A DNA stretch of 64,000 nt from Duffyella gerundensis (GCF_001517405.1 NZ_LN907827.1:1432587-1496586), one strand, 5' to 3'; shown: positions 8,648 through 18,648, counted from the first letter of the stretch. The notes: generated by a model from the sequence alone, not told the origin. A program made the numbers and translations.

Positions 8648-10561
8648 ATGTCATTAATCAGTATTCATGGTGCCTATTTATCGTTCAGCGACGCGCCGCT
8701 GCTGGACAACACAGAACTGCATATCGAAGAGAATGAGCGCGTCTGCCTGGTAGGCCGTAACGGCGCCGGTAAATCGACGCTGATGAAAATCATCAACGGC
8801 GAACAGCCGCTCGACGATGGTCGCATTATTTACGAACAGGATTTGATCGTTGCGCGCCTGCAACAGGATCCACCGCGCAATATCGCCGGTACGGTGTATG
8901 ACTTCGTGGCCGAAGGCGTGGCCGAGCAGGCGGAGCATTTAAAAGCCTACCACGCGATTTCGCATGTGGTGATGGACGATCCGAGTGAGAAGAATTTTGA
9001 TGAGATGGCGCGCCTGCAGGCGATCCTCGATCATCAGAATCTCTGGCAGCTGGAAGCGCGTATCAATGACGTGCTGGAAAAAATCGGCCTTGAGCCTGAC
9101 GTTGAGCTTTCATCATTGTCAGGCGGCTGGCTGCGTAAAGCGGCGCTGGGCCGTGCGCTGGTCAGTAATCCACGCGTGTTGATGCTCGATGAGCCAACCA
9201 ACCACCTGGATATTGAAACAATTCACTGGCTGGAAACCTTCCTGAAAACTTTTCAGGGCAGCATCGTCTTTATTTCCCATGACCGTTCGTTTATCCGCAA
9301 CATGGCGACGCGTATTGTCGATCTCGACCGCGGTAAGCTGGTCTCCTGGCCGGGTAATTACGATCTCTACCTGGAAAGCAAAGAAGAAGCGCTGCGGGTA
9401 GAAGAGATGCAGAACGCGGAGTTTGACCGCAAGCTGGCGCAGGAAGAAGTGTGGATCCGTCAGGGCATTAAGGCGCGCCGCACGCGTAACGAAGGCCGTG
9501 TGCGTGCGCTAAAAGCGCTGCGTCGCGAGCGCTCAGAACGTCGTGAAGTGATGGGCAAAGCGAACATGCAGGTTGGCGAAGCCACGCGCTCGGGCAAAAT
9601 TGTCTTTGAACTGGAAAACGTCGATTACAGCATTGCTGGTAAGCAGCTGGTTAAAGATTTCTCTGCGCAGGTACAGCGCGGCGACAAAATTGCGCTGGTG
9701 GGGCCTAACGGCTGCGGTAAAACTACGCTGCTTAAGCTGATGCTCGGTCAGCTTAAAGCGGACAGTGGTCGTGTGCATATCGGTACCAAGCTGGAAGTGG
9801 CGTACTTCGATCAGCACCGTGCCGAACTCGATCCCGATCGTACGGTGATGGACAACCTTGCTGAAGGTAAACAGGAAGTGCTGGTCAACGGTAAGCCGCG
9901 CCATGTGCTCGGCTACCTGCAGGACTTCCTGTTCCATCCCAAGCGCGCCATGACGCCGGTCAGAGCGCTGTCGGGCGGCGAGCGTAACCGCCTCCTGCTG
10001 GCCAAGCTGTTCCTCAAGCCCAGCAACCTGTTGATTCTCGATGAACCGACCAATGACCTGGATGTGGAAACGCTGGAGCTGCTGGAAGAGCTGATCGATG
10101 GCTATCAGGGCAGCGTGCTGCTGGTAAGCCACGATCGTGAATTTGTTGATAACACCGTGACCGAATGCTGGATTTTTGAAGGCACCGGCGAGATCGGCAC
10201 CTTTGTTGGCGGCTATCACGATGCTCAGCTGCAGCGTAGCGCCTATAAACAGACCCGCGCGCCGGCAAAACCTACCGCCTCGTCAAAAAGCGAAAACGCG
10301 AAAAGCGAACCTGTTAAACGCAGCGCAAGCAAACTAAGCTATAACCTGCAGCGCGAGCTTGAACAGCTTCCGCAGCAGCTGGAGCAGCTGGAATCACGTA
10401 TCGCCACGCTTCAGGCCCAGATCGGCGATGCTGACTTCTTCAGCCAGCCGCGTGAAACCACGCAGCCGGTACTGGATGCAATGGCGCAGGCGGAGCAGGA
10501 TCTGGAAAAGGCCTTTGAACGCTGGGAATACCTTGAATCCCTGAAAAATAGTGGTGAGTAA
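8648..10561 (+). CDS. uup: ABC-F family ATPase Uup
   Basis: Soluble protein with two ABC ATPase domains and no membrane segments, associated with ribosome function and with suppression of precise transposon excision. 637 residues. First Walker A GRNGAGKST (about 36-44), signature LSGGWLRKAALGRAL (about 156-170), Walker B LMLDEPTNHLD; second Walker A GPNGCGKTT (about 352-360), signature LSGGERNRLLLA (about 441) and LILDEPTNDLD. A charged linker lies between the ATPase domains, and the C-terminal 75 residues form the coiled-coil DNA-binding tail typical of Uup. 7 bases downstream of rlmKL and 16 upstream of pqiA. Confidence 0.98.
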   Translation: MSLISIHGAYLSFSDAPLLDNTELHIEENERVCLVGRNGAGKSTLMKIINGEQPLDDGRIIYEQDLIVARLQQDPPRNIAGTVYDFVAEGVAEQAEHLKAYHAISHVVMDDPSEKNFDEMARLQAILDHQNLWQLEARINDVLEKIGLEPDVELSSLSGGWLRKAALGRALVSNPRVLMLDEPTNHLDIETIHWLETFLKTFQGSIVFISHDRSFIRNMATRIVDLDRGKLVSWPGNYDLYLESKEEALRVEEMQNAEFDRKLAQEEVWIRQGIKARRTRNEGRVRALKALRRERSERREVMGKANMQVGEATRSGKIVFELENVDYSIAGKQLVKDFSAQVQRGDKIALVGPNGCGKTTLLKLMLGQLKADSGRVHIGTKLEVAYFDQHRAELDPDRTVMDNLAEGKQEVLVNGKPRHVLGYLQDFLFHPKRAMTPVRALSGGERNRLLLAKLFLKPSNLLILDEPTNDLDVETLELLEELIDGYQGSVLLVSHDREFVDNTVTECWIFEGTGEIGTFVGGYHDAQLQRSAYKQTRAPAKPTASSKSENAKSEPVKRSASKLSYNLQRELEQLPQQLEQLESRIATLQAQIGDADFFSQPRETTQPVLDAMAQAEQDLEKAFERWEYLESLKNSGE

Positions 10562-10577
10562 GCAAGGGAGCAAGAGT

Positions 10578-11846
10578 ATGTGTTCACAGGATCATGCGCA
10601 TCAATGGATGCTCTGTCCGCAATGTGATCTGACCGTTGAATTACCCACCATGGCGCCCGGACAACGGGCGCGTTGTCCGCGCTGTCACACCACGCTGGCG
10701 ACCAACTGGAGCGACCCGGGCAAACGCCCGGTCGCTTATGCCATCGCCGCGCTGGTCATGCTGCTGCTGGCTAACCTCTTTCCTTTCGTGAATATGCACG
10801 TTTCTGGCATCAGCAGTGAAATTGGGCTGATGCAGATACCGCGTGTGATGGTTAATGAAGATTACAGCAGTCTTGCCACCATTTTTCTGTTGCTGGTACA
10901 GGGCATTCCGGCCTGCTGCATGCTACTCATTTTGCTGTTAATGACCAATCTGCCGCTGCCGCACACGCTACGCGGCGGCCTGGCGCGCGTGCTGTTTCAG
11001 CTCAAAAATTGGGGCATGGCGGAAATCTTTATGGCTGGCGTGTTGGTCAGCTTCGTTAAGCTAATGGCTTATGGTGACATCGGCCTGGGCACCAGCTTTT
11101 GGCCGTGGTGTCTGTTTTGCATGATGCAGCTACGCGCGATCCAGTGCGTTGATCGCCGCTGGTTATGGCAGCGTATCGCACCGCAGCCCGCTTTGCCTCA
11201 TCAGCCGCAAGGTGGTATCAGCGGTCTGGAGCAGGGACTGCGATCCTGTTCCTGCTGTACCGCTGTGCTGCCGGTTGGCCAGCTCAGTTGCCCTCGCTGC
11301 GGCGTAACTGGCCATGCGCGGCGCAAGCATAGCCTGCAATGGACGCTGGCACTGCTTTTTACCTCCGTAATGCTCTATATACCGGCCAATATTTTGCCGA
11401 TTATGCTGACCAATACGCTGGGCAGTGAACACAACTCAAACATCATGGCGGGCGTTATTCTGCTGTGGAGCGATGGCTCATATCCGATTGCGCTGGTGAT
11501 TTTCATCGCCAGTATTATGGTGCCCTCGCTGAAAATGCTCGCCATTGGCTGGCTCTGCTGGGATGCAAAAGGCTATGGCCGTGGCGACAGAGAAAAAATG
11601 CATCTGATTTATGAAGTGGTGGAGTTTGTCGGCCGCTGGTCGATGATTGACGTATTTGTCGTTGCTGTTCTCTCTGCACTGGTGCAGATGGGACGTTTAA
11701 TGAGTATCAATCCCGGCATTGGGGCACTGCTGTTTGCGGTGGTGGTCATTTTAACCATCTTTGCAGCCATGGCGTTTGATCCCCGGTTGACGTGGGACAT
11801 AAAACATAAAAACACTCTTAAGGAGCCGAGCGTTGACGGACAATAA
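10578..11846 (+). CDS. pqiA: PqiA, inner-membrane partner of the PqiBC lipid-transport system
   Basis: Multi-spanning inner-membrane protein of the Pqi inter-membrane lipid transport system. I start at ATG 10578 (MCSQDHAHQWMLCPQC), giving 422 residues near the E. coli 417; the longer reading overlaps uup. Two duplicated halves are visible, each opening with paired cysteines (Cys13/16 and 33/36; then CSCCTAVLPVG and CPRCG around 230-250) and followed by four hydrophobic segments. The stop overlaps the pqiB start by 14 bases. In E. coli the operon responds to paraquat through SoxRS and to envelope stress. Confidence 0.96.
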   Translation: MCSQDHAHQWMLCPQCDLTVELPTMAPGQRARCPRCHTTLATNWSDPGKRPVAYAIAALVMLLLANLFPFVNMHVSGISSEIGLMQIPRVMVNEDYSSLATIFLLLVQGIPACCMLLILLLMTNLPLPHTLRGGLARVLFQLKNWGMAEIFMAGVLVSFVKLMAYGDIGLGTSFWPWCLFCMMQLRAIQCVDRRWLWQRIAPQPALPHQPQGGISGLEQGLRSCSCCTAVLPVGQLSCPRCGVTGHARRKHSLQWTLALLFTSVMLYIPANILPIMLTNTLGSEHNSNIMAGVILLWSDGSYPIALVIFIASIMVPSLKMLAIGWLCWDAKGYGRGDREKMHLIYEVVEFVGRWSMIDVFVVAVLSALVQMGRLMSINPGIGALLFAVVVILTIFAAMAFDPRLTWDIKHKNTLKEPSVDGQ

Positions 11847-13476
11847 TCGCGGCATCGCCCAGGTTGACCAAATTAAGCGCTGGTCGCCGGTCTGGATCAT
11901 TCCCATTCTCACCCTGCTGATTGGTGGATGGATCCTGTTTTATCACTTCAGCCATCAGGGCCCGGAAGTGACCTTAATTACCACCAACGCCGAAGGTATT
12001 GAGGCGGGGAAAACGGCGATCAAAAGCCGCAGCGTCAACGTTGGCGTGGTCGAAAGCGCCGTGTTGAGCGACGATCTCAACCATGTTGAGATCAAGGCGC
12101 GCCTCAATTCCGGCATGGGAAAGCTCTTGCACAAGGATAGCGTGTTTTGGGTGGTGAAACCGCAGGTAGGAAAAGAGGGCGTAACCGGTTTAGGCACGCT
12201 GCTTTCCGGTTCCTACATTGAGCTGCAGCCCGGTGCAAAGGGTGAGGTGGCGCCGCGTTATGAACTGCTCGACTCACCGCCGCTCGCCTCGCCGGATGCT
12301 AAGGGTATTCGCATTACGCTGGACAGCATCAAAGCGGGCCAGCTCAATCCGGGCGATCCGGTGCTGTTTCGCGGCTATCGCGTGGGCTCGGTTGAAACCA
12401 GTCAGTTCGATGCCGATAAACGCGTGATGCGCTATCAGTTGTTTATCAACGCGCCGTACGATCGCCTCGTGACCAGCAATGTACGCTTCTGGAAGGACAG
12501 CGGTATAGCCGTGGATATGTCCGCCTCGGGCATGCGGGTTGAGATGGGATCGCTGACCACACTGTTCAGCGGCGGCGTCAGCTTCGACGTGCCGGATGGC
12601 TGGGAGCTGGGCAGCGCTGCCAGTAATCAGGCCGAATACCATCTTTACGATAACCAGCGCAACATTCAGGATTCACTCTATACCACGCACATCGATTATC
12701 TGATGTTCTTTAACGACTCGATTCGTGGCCTGCAGGCGGGTGCGCCGGTTGAATTCCGCGGCATCCGGCTGGGTACGGTTGCCGAAGTGCCGTATTTGTT
12801 CCCTGGCGCGACACAGGCATTGAATAATGACTACCGTATTCCGGTGCTGATTCGCATTGAACCCGATCGCTTTATGCAGCGACTGGGCGATAACTTCGAT
12901 CTTGAACAGCATCTGCAGGATGGTAAAAAACAGGGTCTGCGTGCGTCACTGAAATCGGCCAACCTGTTAACCGGCTCGCTGTATATCGATCTCGACTTTT
13001 ATGACAATGTGCCGGCGTATAAAGGACCGAATAAAGTAGCGGGTTACGAGATCATTCCCACCACCAGCGGTGGCCTGGCGCAGATCCAACAGAAACTGAC
13101 CCAGGCGCTGGATAAGATTAATCAGCTGCCGTTGAATCCGATGATCAATGAGGCGACCGGTACGCTGAAAGAGACGCAGCGTACAATGCGTGATGTGCAG
13201 AAAACGCTGGATAATCTCAACAAGATCACCGCCAGCCCGGCACTGCAGGCGTTGCCAGGCGATATGCAGCAAACGCTACGTGAGTTGAACCGCAGTATGA
13301 AAGGGCTACAGCCAGGTTCACCGGCCTATAATAAGCTGGTGGGTGATATGCAGCGGCTGGATCAAGTGATGCGTGAGCTGCAACCCGTACTGAAGACGCT
13401 GAATACCAAGAGCAATGCGCTGGTGTTTGAAGCGAAACCCGGACAAGATCCACAGCCAAAAAGGGCGAAACAGTGA
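11833..13476 (+). CDS. pqiB: PqiB, MCE-domain tunnel protein
   Basis: Periplasm-spanning MCE protein that forms a lipid conduit between inner and outer membranes. 547 residues, one N-terminal membrane segment (VWIIPILTLLIGGWILFYHF, about 17-36), three MCE repeats (about 42-140, 155-260, 285-400) and a C-terminal helical part with heptad character that builds the long needle. The start is TTG at 11833 (MTDNNRGIAQVDQIKRWSPV), preceded by AAGGAGCCGAGCG; no ATG is near, and the homologous alignment supports this start. It overlaps both pqiA and pqiC (4 bases). Confidence 0.97.
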   Translation: MTDNNRGIAQVDQIKRWSPVWIIPILTLLIGGWILFYHFSHQGPEVTLITTNAEGIEAGKTAIKSRSVNVGVVESAVLSDDLNHVEIKARLNSGMGKLLHKDSVFWVVKPQVGKEGVTGLGTLLSGSYIELQPGAKGEVAPRYELLDSPPLASPDAKGIRITLDSIKAGQLNPGDPVLFRGYRVGSVETSQFDADKRVMRYQLFINAPYDRLVTSNVRFWKDSGIAVDMSASGMRVEMGSLTTLFSGGVSFDVPDGWELGSAASNQAEYHLYDNQRNIQDSLYTTHIDYLMFFNDSIRGLQAGAPVEFRGIRLGTVAEVPYLFPGATQALNNDYRIPVLIRIEPDRFMQRLGDNFDLEQHLQDGKKQGLRASLKSANLLTGSLYIDLDFYDNVPAYKGPNKVAGYEIIPTTSGGLAQIQQKLTQALDKINQLPLNPMINEATGTLKETQRTMRDVQKTLDNLNKITASPALQALPGDMQQTLRELNRSMKGLQPGSPAYNKLVGDMQRLDQVMRELQPVLKTLNTKSNALVFEAKPGQDPQPKRAKQ

Positions 13477-14036
13477 AAGGATTAATTCTGGCTGCGGCGG
13501 TGTTGCTCACTGCCTGTAGCAGCACACCGCAGACGCACTATTATCAGTTGCCCACCGCACAGGTACCGGCAACGGTGATCGCTACGCCAGCTGACGGCCA
13601 GTCGGTGGTGTGGGTCGAGCATGTTTCGGTACCTGATTATCTTGCAGGTAATGGCGTGGTCTATCAGGCGAGTGAAGTGCAGTATGTCATCGCCGCTAAT
13701 AATCTGTGGGCCAGCCCGCTGGATCAGCAACTGCAGCAAACACTGGTCAGTAATCTTGGTCAGGCTTTGCCCGGTTGGTTAATCTCGTCAAAACCGCTAG
13801 GCGCTAACTACGATACGCTGAATGTTAACGTCACCGGTTTCCAGGGGCGTTATGATGGCAAAGCGGTGATCAGCGGTGAATGGTTGCTGGAGCATCAGGG
13901 AAGGGTGATCAAGCATGCGTTTAACGTGGTGTTGCCACAGTCGGAAGATGGCTACGATGCGCTGGTCAGCACGCTGGCGCAGGGCTGGAAGCAGCAGGCA
14001 GATGAGATAGCAAAAACGCTGGTAACGATTAAATAA
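13473..14036 (+). CDS. pqiC: PqiC, outer-membrane lipoprotein of the Pqi system
   Basis: 187-residue lipoprotein thought to cap or anchor the PqiB needle at the outer membrane. Signal peptide MKGLILAAAVLLTAC with lipobox LTAC, lipidated Cys15, followed by SSTPQTHYYQLP as in the ABC-type transport auxiliary lipoprotein family. Translation starts within the last codons of pqiB. The operon ends at a strong terminator. Confidence 0.95.
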   Translation: MKGLILAAAVLLTACSSTPQTHYYQLPTAQVPATVIATPADGQSVVWVEHVSVPDYLAGNGVVYQASEVQYVIAANNLWASPLDQQLQQTLVSNLGQALPGWLISSKPLGANYDTLNVNVTGFQGRYDGKAVISGEWLLEHQGRVIKHAFNVVLPQSEDGYDALVSTLAQGWKQQADEIAKTLVTIK

Positions 14037-14057
14037 TCTTACCTGAAGCCCGATAAA

Positions 14058-14104
14058 AATCCCCGATGCGCCAAAAGAAATCAGCGTGTATCGGGGATTT
14101 TTTT
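14058..14104 (+). terminator. Terminator of the uup-pqiABC transcript
   Basis: Ten-base arms AATCCCCGAT (14058-14067) and ATCGGGGATT (14090-14099) separated by a 22-base loop and followed by a T-run. Confidence 0.85.
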
Positions 14105-14315
14105 ATGCCAGCTATCATTACGATAGCGCAATAAGTAAGCGAATTCAGGCTTTGACGCCGCTTTTCTTTATGCAAAAAAATGACATTGGCGTGAAATTTG
14201 CGCATTGACCTTTCGATCGATCCGCGTTAGAAATTAATAGTGGCAGCACGAAATGCGCCACTGTTTTCTTTCCACCAGATTCCACCAGACCTTAATGTAA
14301 TGAGGGAAACGCGGC

Positions 14316-14486
14316 ATGAAGAGACAGAAACGAGATCGCCTTGAACGAGCCCATTCACGTGGTTATCAAGCTGGCATCACAGGGCGCTCTAAAGAGATGT
14401 GCCCGTATCAAACAATTGATACGAAGTCTTACTGGTTGGGAGGTTGGCGACAAGCCATGGAGGACAGGACGGCTACGGCCGCGTAG
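14316..14486 (+). CDS. rmf: Ribosome modulation factor Rmf
   Basis: Small basic protein that dimerises 70S ribosomes into inactive 100S particles in stationary phase. It has 56 residues. The protein begins MKRQKRDRLERAHSRGYQAG, contains GRSKEMCPYQT and YWLGGWRQAMEDR, matching E. coli Rmf nearly residue for residue over the first 33 positions. A GAGGGAAAC stretch upstream serves as ribosome site. Lies between pqiC and fabA, the conserved location, and shares a two-way terminator with fabA. Confidence 0.97.
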   Translation: MKRQKRDRLERAHSRGYQAGITGRSKEMCPYQTIDTKSYWLGGWRQAMEDRTATAA

Positions 14487-14501
14487 TTGCTGTCTTCAAA
14501 G

Positions 14502-14529
14502 AAAACCTCCGCCAGAGCGGAGGTTTTTT
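14502..14529. terminator. Two-way terminator between rmf and fabA
   Basis: Stem ACCTCCGC/GCGGAGGT (14505-14512 with 14517-14524) flanked by AAAA on the left and TTTTTT on the right, so it can stop transcripts from rmf (+) and fabA (-). Confidence 0.85.
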
Positions 14530-14532
14530 AAT

Positions 14533-15051
14533 TCAGAATGCCGTTGTGTCTTTGAACAGACCGACTTTCAGATCGGTGGCCGTATAGATAACGTGACCAT
14601 CAACCAGCACTTCACCATCCGCCACACCCATCACCAGCTTACGGTTAATGACGCGCTTAAAGTGAATGCGATAAGAAACTTTTTTCGCGGTTGGCAAAAC
14701 CTGACCGGTAAATTTCACTTCGCCCACGCCCAGCGCACGGCCTTTGCCTTCAGCGCCCAGCCAGCCGAGATAGAATCCTACCAGCTGCCACATCGCATCA
14801 AGGCCGAGGCAACCAGGCATCACCGGATCGTTGATAAAGTGGCAGCTAAAAAACCACAGGTCCGGATTGATATCCAGTTCAGCTTCCACAAAGCCTTTAC
14901 CATAATTACCGCCGTCTTCCGTCATTTTGACAACGCGGTCCATCATGAGCATGTTGCCGGCAGGCAACGGCGGACCTTCAGCGCCGAAAAGTTCACCGCG
15001 TCCGGAAGCGATTAAATCTTCTTTCGAGTAGGATTCGCGTTTATCTACCAT
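14533..15051 (-). CDS. fabA: 3-hydroxydecanoyl-ACP dehydratase/isomerase FabA
   Basis: Dehydrates 3-hydroxydecanoyl-ACP and isomerises trans-2- to cis-3-decenoyl-ACP, the branch point for unsaturated fatty acids. 172 residues, hot-dog fold. Catalytic His71 ([14 protein letters not shown]) and Asp85 ([10 protein letters not shown]) are both present. Upstream lie a FadR-like site and a TTAGCTAA palindrome over the -35 region, consistent with the FadR activation and FabR repression known in this family. Confidence 0.98.
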   Translation of the reverse strand: MVDKRESYSKEDLIASGRGELFGAEGPPLPAGNMLMMDRVVKMTEDGGNYGKGFVEAELDINPDLWFFSCHFINDPVMPGCLGLDAMWQLVGFYLGWLGAEGKGRALGVGEVKFTGQVLPTAKKVSYRIHFKRVINRKLVMGVADGEVLVDGHVIYTATDLKVGLFKDTTAF

Positions 15052-15066
15052 GTTTTAAATTGCCCT

Positions 15067-15123
15067 ATTGTAGTGAGTTACGGAGGTTAGCTAACTGGCA
15101 CAGGCTGATCAAGTTCAATCAGC
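15067..15123 (-). promoter_or_regulatory. fabA: fabA promoter region with FadR-like operator
   Basis: Reading on the minus strand, CTGATTGAACTTGATCAGC (from the 15104-15123 block) agrees at most positions with the E. coli fabA FadR site as I recall it. Downstream are a perfect palindrome GTTAGCTAAC (15086-15095) over the -35 area, a possible FabR site, and a -10 TACAAT (15072-15067). The FadR-like site overlaps the last codons of lonH. Operator identity is by pattern match only. Confidence 0.6.
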
Positions 15124-16890
15124 GCGGTTAAACCAGTTCAACCACCGCAGCGGCCAGGGACGCTGGCGTGCGTCCAGCTGGTTAATTTGGGTAATGCGCT
15201 CCTGAATGCTCTGTAGCAAAGAGGGCGCTTTCTCATGTTGCCAGACAACACCGGTCAGCAACGGTAACGCTTCTTCTGCGCGATTCACTGCCCAGATCGA
15301 GAACTGTCCTTCACGCACCGCATTGACCACGTCGTCGCTGAGGCTGAGATGGCGCACATTACTGGCAGGAATGATGACGCCCTGTTTGCCGGAGAGCGTG
15401 CGCTGTTGGCAAATCTGGAAGAAGCCTTCAATTTTTTCATTCAGGCCGCCGACCGGCTGTACGTTGCCAAACTGATCGACCGAGCCGGTGACCGCCAGCT
15501 GTTGGTTAATAGGCTGCAAGGCCAGCGCGCTGATTAACGCACAAAGCTCAGCCAGCGAGGCGCTGTCACCGTCGACTTCAGAATAGGATTGCTCAAACAC
15601 CAACGAAGCAGAGAAGGGCAGCTGTTGATCGAGTTCCAGTTCTGCGATCAGATAAGCCTGCATAATCATCATGCCTTTGGCATGAATATTCCCACCGAGC
15701 TCCGCTTTTCGCTCTACATCGGTAAATTCACCGTCGCCAGCATGCACCACGCAGCTTATACGGGAAGGTTCACCAAACGCGCGCGGATGGCCCGGAAACT
15801 CCACGACGGACAGCGCATTGATCTGACCAATCGCTTCGCCTTCGGTTTCAATCAGTACCTGGTCGAGCAAAATTTCATCGCGCATGCGATCGGCAAGGAA
15901 GCTTTCCCGCCATTCACGCGTCGCATAGGCTTCACTCAGGCTGGCAGCGGTAATTTCACCCTGTAACAGCGCGGCTTCACGCAGCTGCTGTGCCAGCCAG
16001 CATGGGCAGAGTGGTAGCGTTTCCTGATCGCCGGTATAGCGCGTACAGGCTTTAATCAGTGTTGGCCAGGCATCGACAGCCAAGGGCGGTAACGCATTAC
16101 GTACAGCTACCTGCTGCACCCAGTTGCGCCAGGCGATGAGTTCTTCTTCATCAGCAATCTGCAGATTCTCTTCAAATTCGCTGTAAATCGCCTGAGTGCT
16201 GAGTTCGTATTCCATCTCCTGAAAATCAGCCAGCGCTTCACGCTCACCGCATAACACCAGGCGGAGCTGTAAAGGCATAGAGGGAATGGAAACAGGCAGC
16301 GGGCGATTGCTGTCAGGTGAGATCCAGCTAAACGTCTGCTGGGTCAGCATCGCCTTCAGACGGAGCCACATCACCGGCTGCGCCAGCAACGTACGCAGTG
16401 ATAGCACCAACGTGCCACCATTAGCTTTATGCAACAATCCGGCTTCCAGTGAGATCTGGTTCTGGAAGATACGTACGCTACCGAACAGCTGATCGTCTTC
16501 AATCCAGTCGGCGTAGTGAATACCACCATTACTGACAAAGTCACCGGGTTCGTCATCCGCATCAGCCGCCTGCCAGCTGATAACCGGGCCATTAATATGA
16601 TAATGGCCACCGTAACGCTGGTCGTCAGCTTCGGTGTGGCTTTCCAGCGCTTCGCTAATTAATTGCAGATATTCATACTGTTCACTACAACGTAATAACA
16701 ACAGCGGGCAAGCGACCTGACTCGCCTGAACCAGCATCAGCGCATTAAACAGGCGAGGTTGCACGTCTGGCAAGGCGTCAGTGGAGTCATCGAAGGGCTG
16801 AGTAAACAGGTGGTGGTAACTGTCGGTATCAGGCTGTAGCGCGCGCCATGTAAGTTGGTTGCTGGTCAAAGTTATCGTATCAATCTGCAT
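15115..16890 (-). CDS. lonH: Lon-related protease LonH (YcbZ)
   Basis: Putative ATP-independent Lon-like protease; substrates not firmly known. I take the ATG at 16890 (MQIDTITLTSNQLTWRALQP), 591 residues, matching E. coli YcbZ (586); the 31 extra codons upstream have no counterpart and no ribosome site. N-terminal half is an inactive-looking AAA-derived region; the C-terminal Lon protease domain has the catalytic dyad Ser443 (EVDGDSASLAEL) and Lys486 (GGLNEKIEGF). Divergent from matP. Confidence 0.93.
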   Translation of the reverse strand: MQIDTITLTSNQLTWRALQPDTDSYHHLFTQPFDDSTDALPDVQPRLFNALMLVQASQVACPLLLLRCSEQYEYLQLISEALESHTEADDQRYGGHYHINGPVISWQAADADDEPGDFVSNGGIHYADWIEDDQLFGSVRIFQNQISLEAGLLHKANGGTLVLSLRTLLAQPVMWLRLKAMLTQQTFSWISPDSNRPLPVSIPSMPLQLRLVLCGEREALADFQEMEYELSTQAIYSEFEENLQIADEEELIAWRNWVQQVAVRNALPPLAVDAWPTLIKACTRYTGDQETLPLCPCWLAQQLREAALLQGEITAASLSEAYATREWRESFLADRMRDEILLDQVLIETEGEAIGQINALSVVEFPGHPRAFGEPSRISCVVHAGDGEFTDVERKAELGGNIHAKGMMIMQAYLIAELELDQQLPFSASLVFEQSYSEVDGDSASLAELCALISALALQPINQQLAVTGSVDQFGNVQPVGGLNEKIEGFFQICQQRTLSGKQGVIIPASNVRHLSLSDDVVNAVREGQFSIWAVNRAEEALPLLTGVVWQHEKAPSLLQSIQERITQINQLDARQRPWPLRWLNWFNRAD

Positions 16891-17036
16891 TATGAAAACC
16901 GTGATTATACTGGATTTCAGCGCGTTAAGCACCGTTGAGTTATTTTTTGCGGCATCTGCCGCAAGGATTTTTGATTGCCGCAAGCAGTAAAAAAACTGTT
17001 ATTCTTAGTTTGTTACGTGTCCACGATGAGATTCCG

Positions 17037-17492
17037 ATGAAATATCAGCAACTCGAAAATTTGGAAAGCGGCTGGAAATGGAAATACCTGGTCAAAAAAC
17101 ACCGGGAAGGGGAGCTGATTACGCGTTATGTGGAACACAGTGCGGCTCAGGAAGCGGTGAGGGTTCTGTTAACGATGGAGAATAATCCCGTCGAGGTGCT
17201 TGAGTGGATCAGCCAACACATCAATCCCGACCTTGATAACCGCATGAAGCAAACCATTCGTGCCAGGCGCAAACGTCACTTTAATGCTGAACATCAGCAC
17301 ACGCGTAAAAAGTCGATCGATCTGGAATATCTTGTCTGGCAGCGTTTGGCAGGATTGGCCCAGCGGCGTTCAGCGACGCTCTCCGAAACCATCGTGCAGT
17401 TGATTGAAGATGCGGAAAGAAAAGAGCGTTATGACAATCAAATGTCATCTTTAAAGAAGGACTTGAAAGATATTCTCGGTAAGCCGGACTAG
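17037..17492 (+). CDS. matP: Ter macrodomain organiser MatP
   Basis: DNA-binding protein that condenses the terminus macrodomain by binding matS sites and links it to the divisome through ZapB. ATG at 17037 gives 151 residues (E. coli 150), beginning [20 protein letters not shown]. The ribbon-helix-helix part ([20 protein letters not shown]) and the C-terminal coiled coil ([15 protein letters not shown]) are intact. Conserved place between lonH and ompA. Confidence 0.98.
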   Translation: MKYQQLENLESGWKWKYLVKKHREGELITRYVEHSAAQEAVRVLLTMENNPVEVLEWISQHINPDLDNRMKQTIRARRKRHFNAEHQHTRKKSIDLEYLVWQRLAGLAQRRSATLSETIVQLIEDAERKERYDNQMSSLKKDLKDILGKPD

Positions 17493-17534
17493 CTGAACTG
17501 TTGACTCATGCAGGCGAAACAAGATTTCAGGCAA

Positions 17535-17564
17535 TAAAAAACCCCGCGTAGGCGGGGTTTTTTT
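17535..17564. terminator. Two-way terminator between matP and ompA
   Basis: ACCCCGC/GCGGGGT stem (about 17541-17558) flanked by A and T runs of 6-7 bases; serves matP and the convergent ompA. Confidence 0.85.
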
Positions 17565-17577
17565 ACGCTATAACATC

Positions 17578-18648
17578 TTAGCCCTGTGGCTGAGTTACAA
17601 CGTCTTTGATGCCTTTAACTTCGATTTCTACACGACGATCCGGTGCCAGGCAATCGATCAGGGCATTACGGCCTTTCACGCTGTCACAGGTATTGCCGGT
17701 AACTGGGTTAGTTTCACCCATGCCACGTGCAGAAACTTTGTCAGAAGGGATACCTTTAGAGATCAGGTAATCAACAACAGACTGAGCACGTTTCTCAGAC
17801 AGTTTCTGGTTGTACTGCTCTGAACCGATACGGTCGGTGTAACCCAGAACAACAACAGAGCCGTCTTTAGGATCCATTGAGCTCAGCTGAGTGTACAGCT
17901 GATCCAGTGCCTGCTGGCCTTCAGGCTTCAGAGTCGCCTTGTTGAAGGTAAACAGAACGTCTGATTTCAGAGTGAAACGCTTGGTTTCAACAACTGGAGC
18001 CGGAGCTGGTGTTGGAGCTGGTGCTGGAGCAGCAGCTTCTTCCTGACCAAAGCGGTAAGAAACACCTACGCTCAGCATGCCGTTGTCTGGACGAGTGCCC
18101 ACGGTCTGTGCGTCGCCGATGTTGTTAACCCACTGGTAGTCCAGGCGAGTTGCCCAGTTCTGAGTCAGTGCGTATTCCAGACCAACTGCTGCCAGAGGTG
18201 AAACGCCGGTGTCGTGATCGCTGATGCGATTGCCGCCAACAACCTGCTGAGTTGAATCAGCACGCCACACCATACCACCCAGACGGGTGTAAACATCCAG
18301 GTCATCATTGATCGGGTAGCTTAATTTAGCTGCCAGCTGAATGCCCTGTGCTTTGAATGCGCCATTAACCTGGTTGCCTTTGTTAGGCATACGACCCAGC
18401 CAGTCATAACCCAGCTCGAAGCCCAGGTAAGGATTAGCCTGATAACCACCGAATGCACCGGCACCCAGTTGGCTTTCGTGAGTTGGGCCGTCGTTGTTTT
18501 GGTAACCGTTACCGTAGTAGCCAGTATCGTGATACTGAGACCAGCCCAGTTTAGCACCGGTGTACCAGGTGTCATCTTTAGGGGCGGCCTGCGCTACGGT
18601 AGCGAAGCCAGCCAGTGCCACTGCAATTGCGATAGCTGTCTTTTTCAT
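17578..18648 (-). CDS. ompA: Outer membrane protein OmpA
   Basis: Abundant porin-like outer-membrane protein that also anchors the envelope to peptidoglycan. 356 residues. Signal peptide [20 protein letters not shown] plus A, cleaved before [10 protein letters not shown]. Residues about 22-195 form the eight-strand beta-barrel ending at VSYRFGQ; a Pro/Ala hinge ([15 protein letters not shown]) leads to the OmpA-like peptidoglycan-binding domain ([14 protein letters not shown], with [12 protein letters not shown]) including the disulfide cysteines in [14 protein letters not shown]. Strong expression is suggested by codon choice and the structured leader. Confidence 0.99.
   Translation of the reverse strand: MKKTAIAIAVALAGFATVAQAAPKDDTWYTGAKLGWSQYHDTGYYGNGYQNNDGPTHESQLGAGAFGGYQANPYLGFELGYDWLGRMPNKGNQVNGAFKAQGIQLAAKLSYPINDDLDVYTRLGGMVWRADSTQQVVGGNRISDHDTGVSPLAAVGLEYALTQNWATRLDYQWVNNIGDAQTVGTRPDNGMLSVGVSYRFGQEEAAAPAPAPTPAPAPVVETKRFTLKSDVLFTFNKATLKPEGQQALDQLYTQLSSMDPKDGSVVVLGYTDRIGSEQYNQKLSEKRAQSVVDYLISKGIPSDKVSARGMGETNPVTGNTCDSVKGRNALIDCLAPDRRVEIEVKGIKDVVTQPQG

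Noticed and set aside
9533-10219. 228-codon minus-strand frame inside uup
   Set aside because: Antisense shadow of the second ATPase domain; Gln/His-rich, no start signal.
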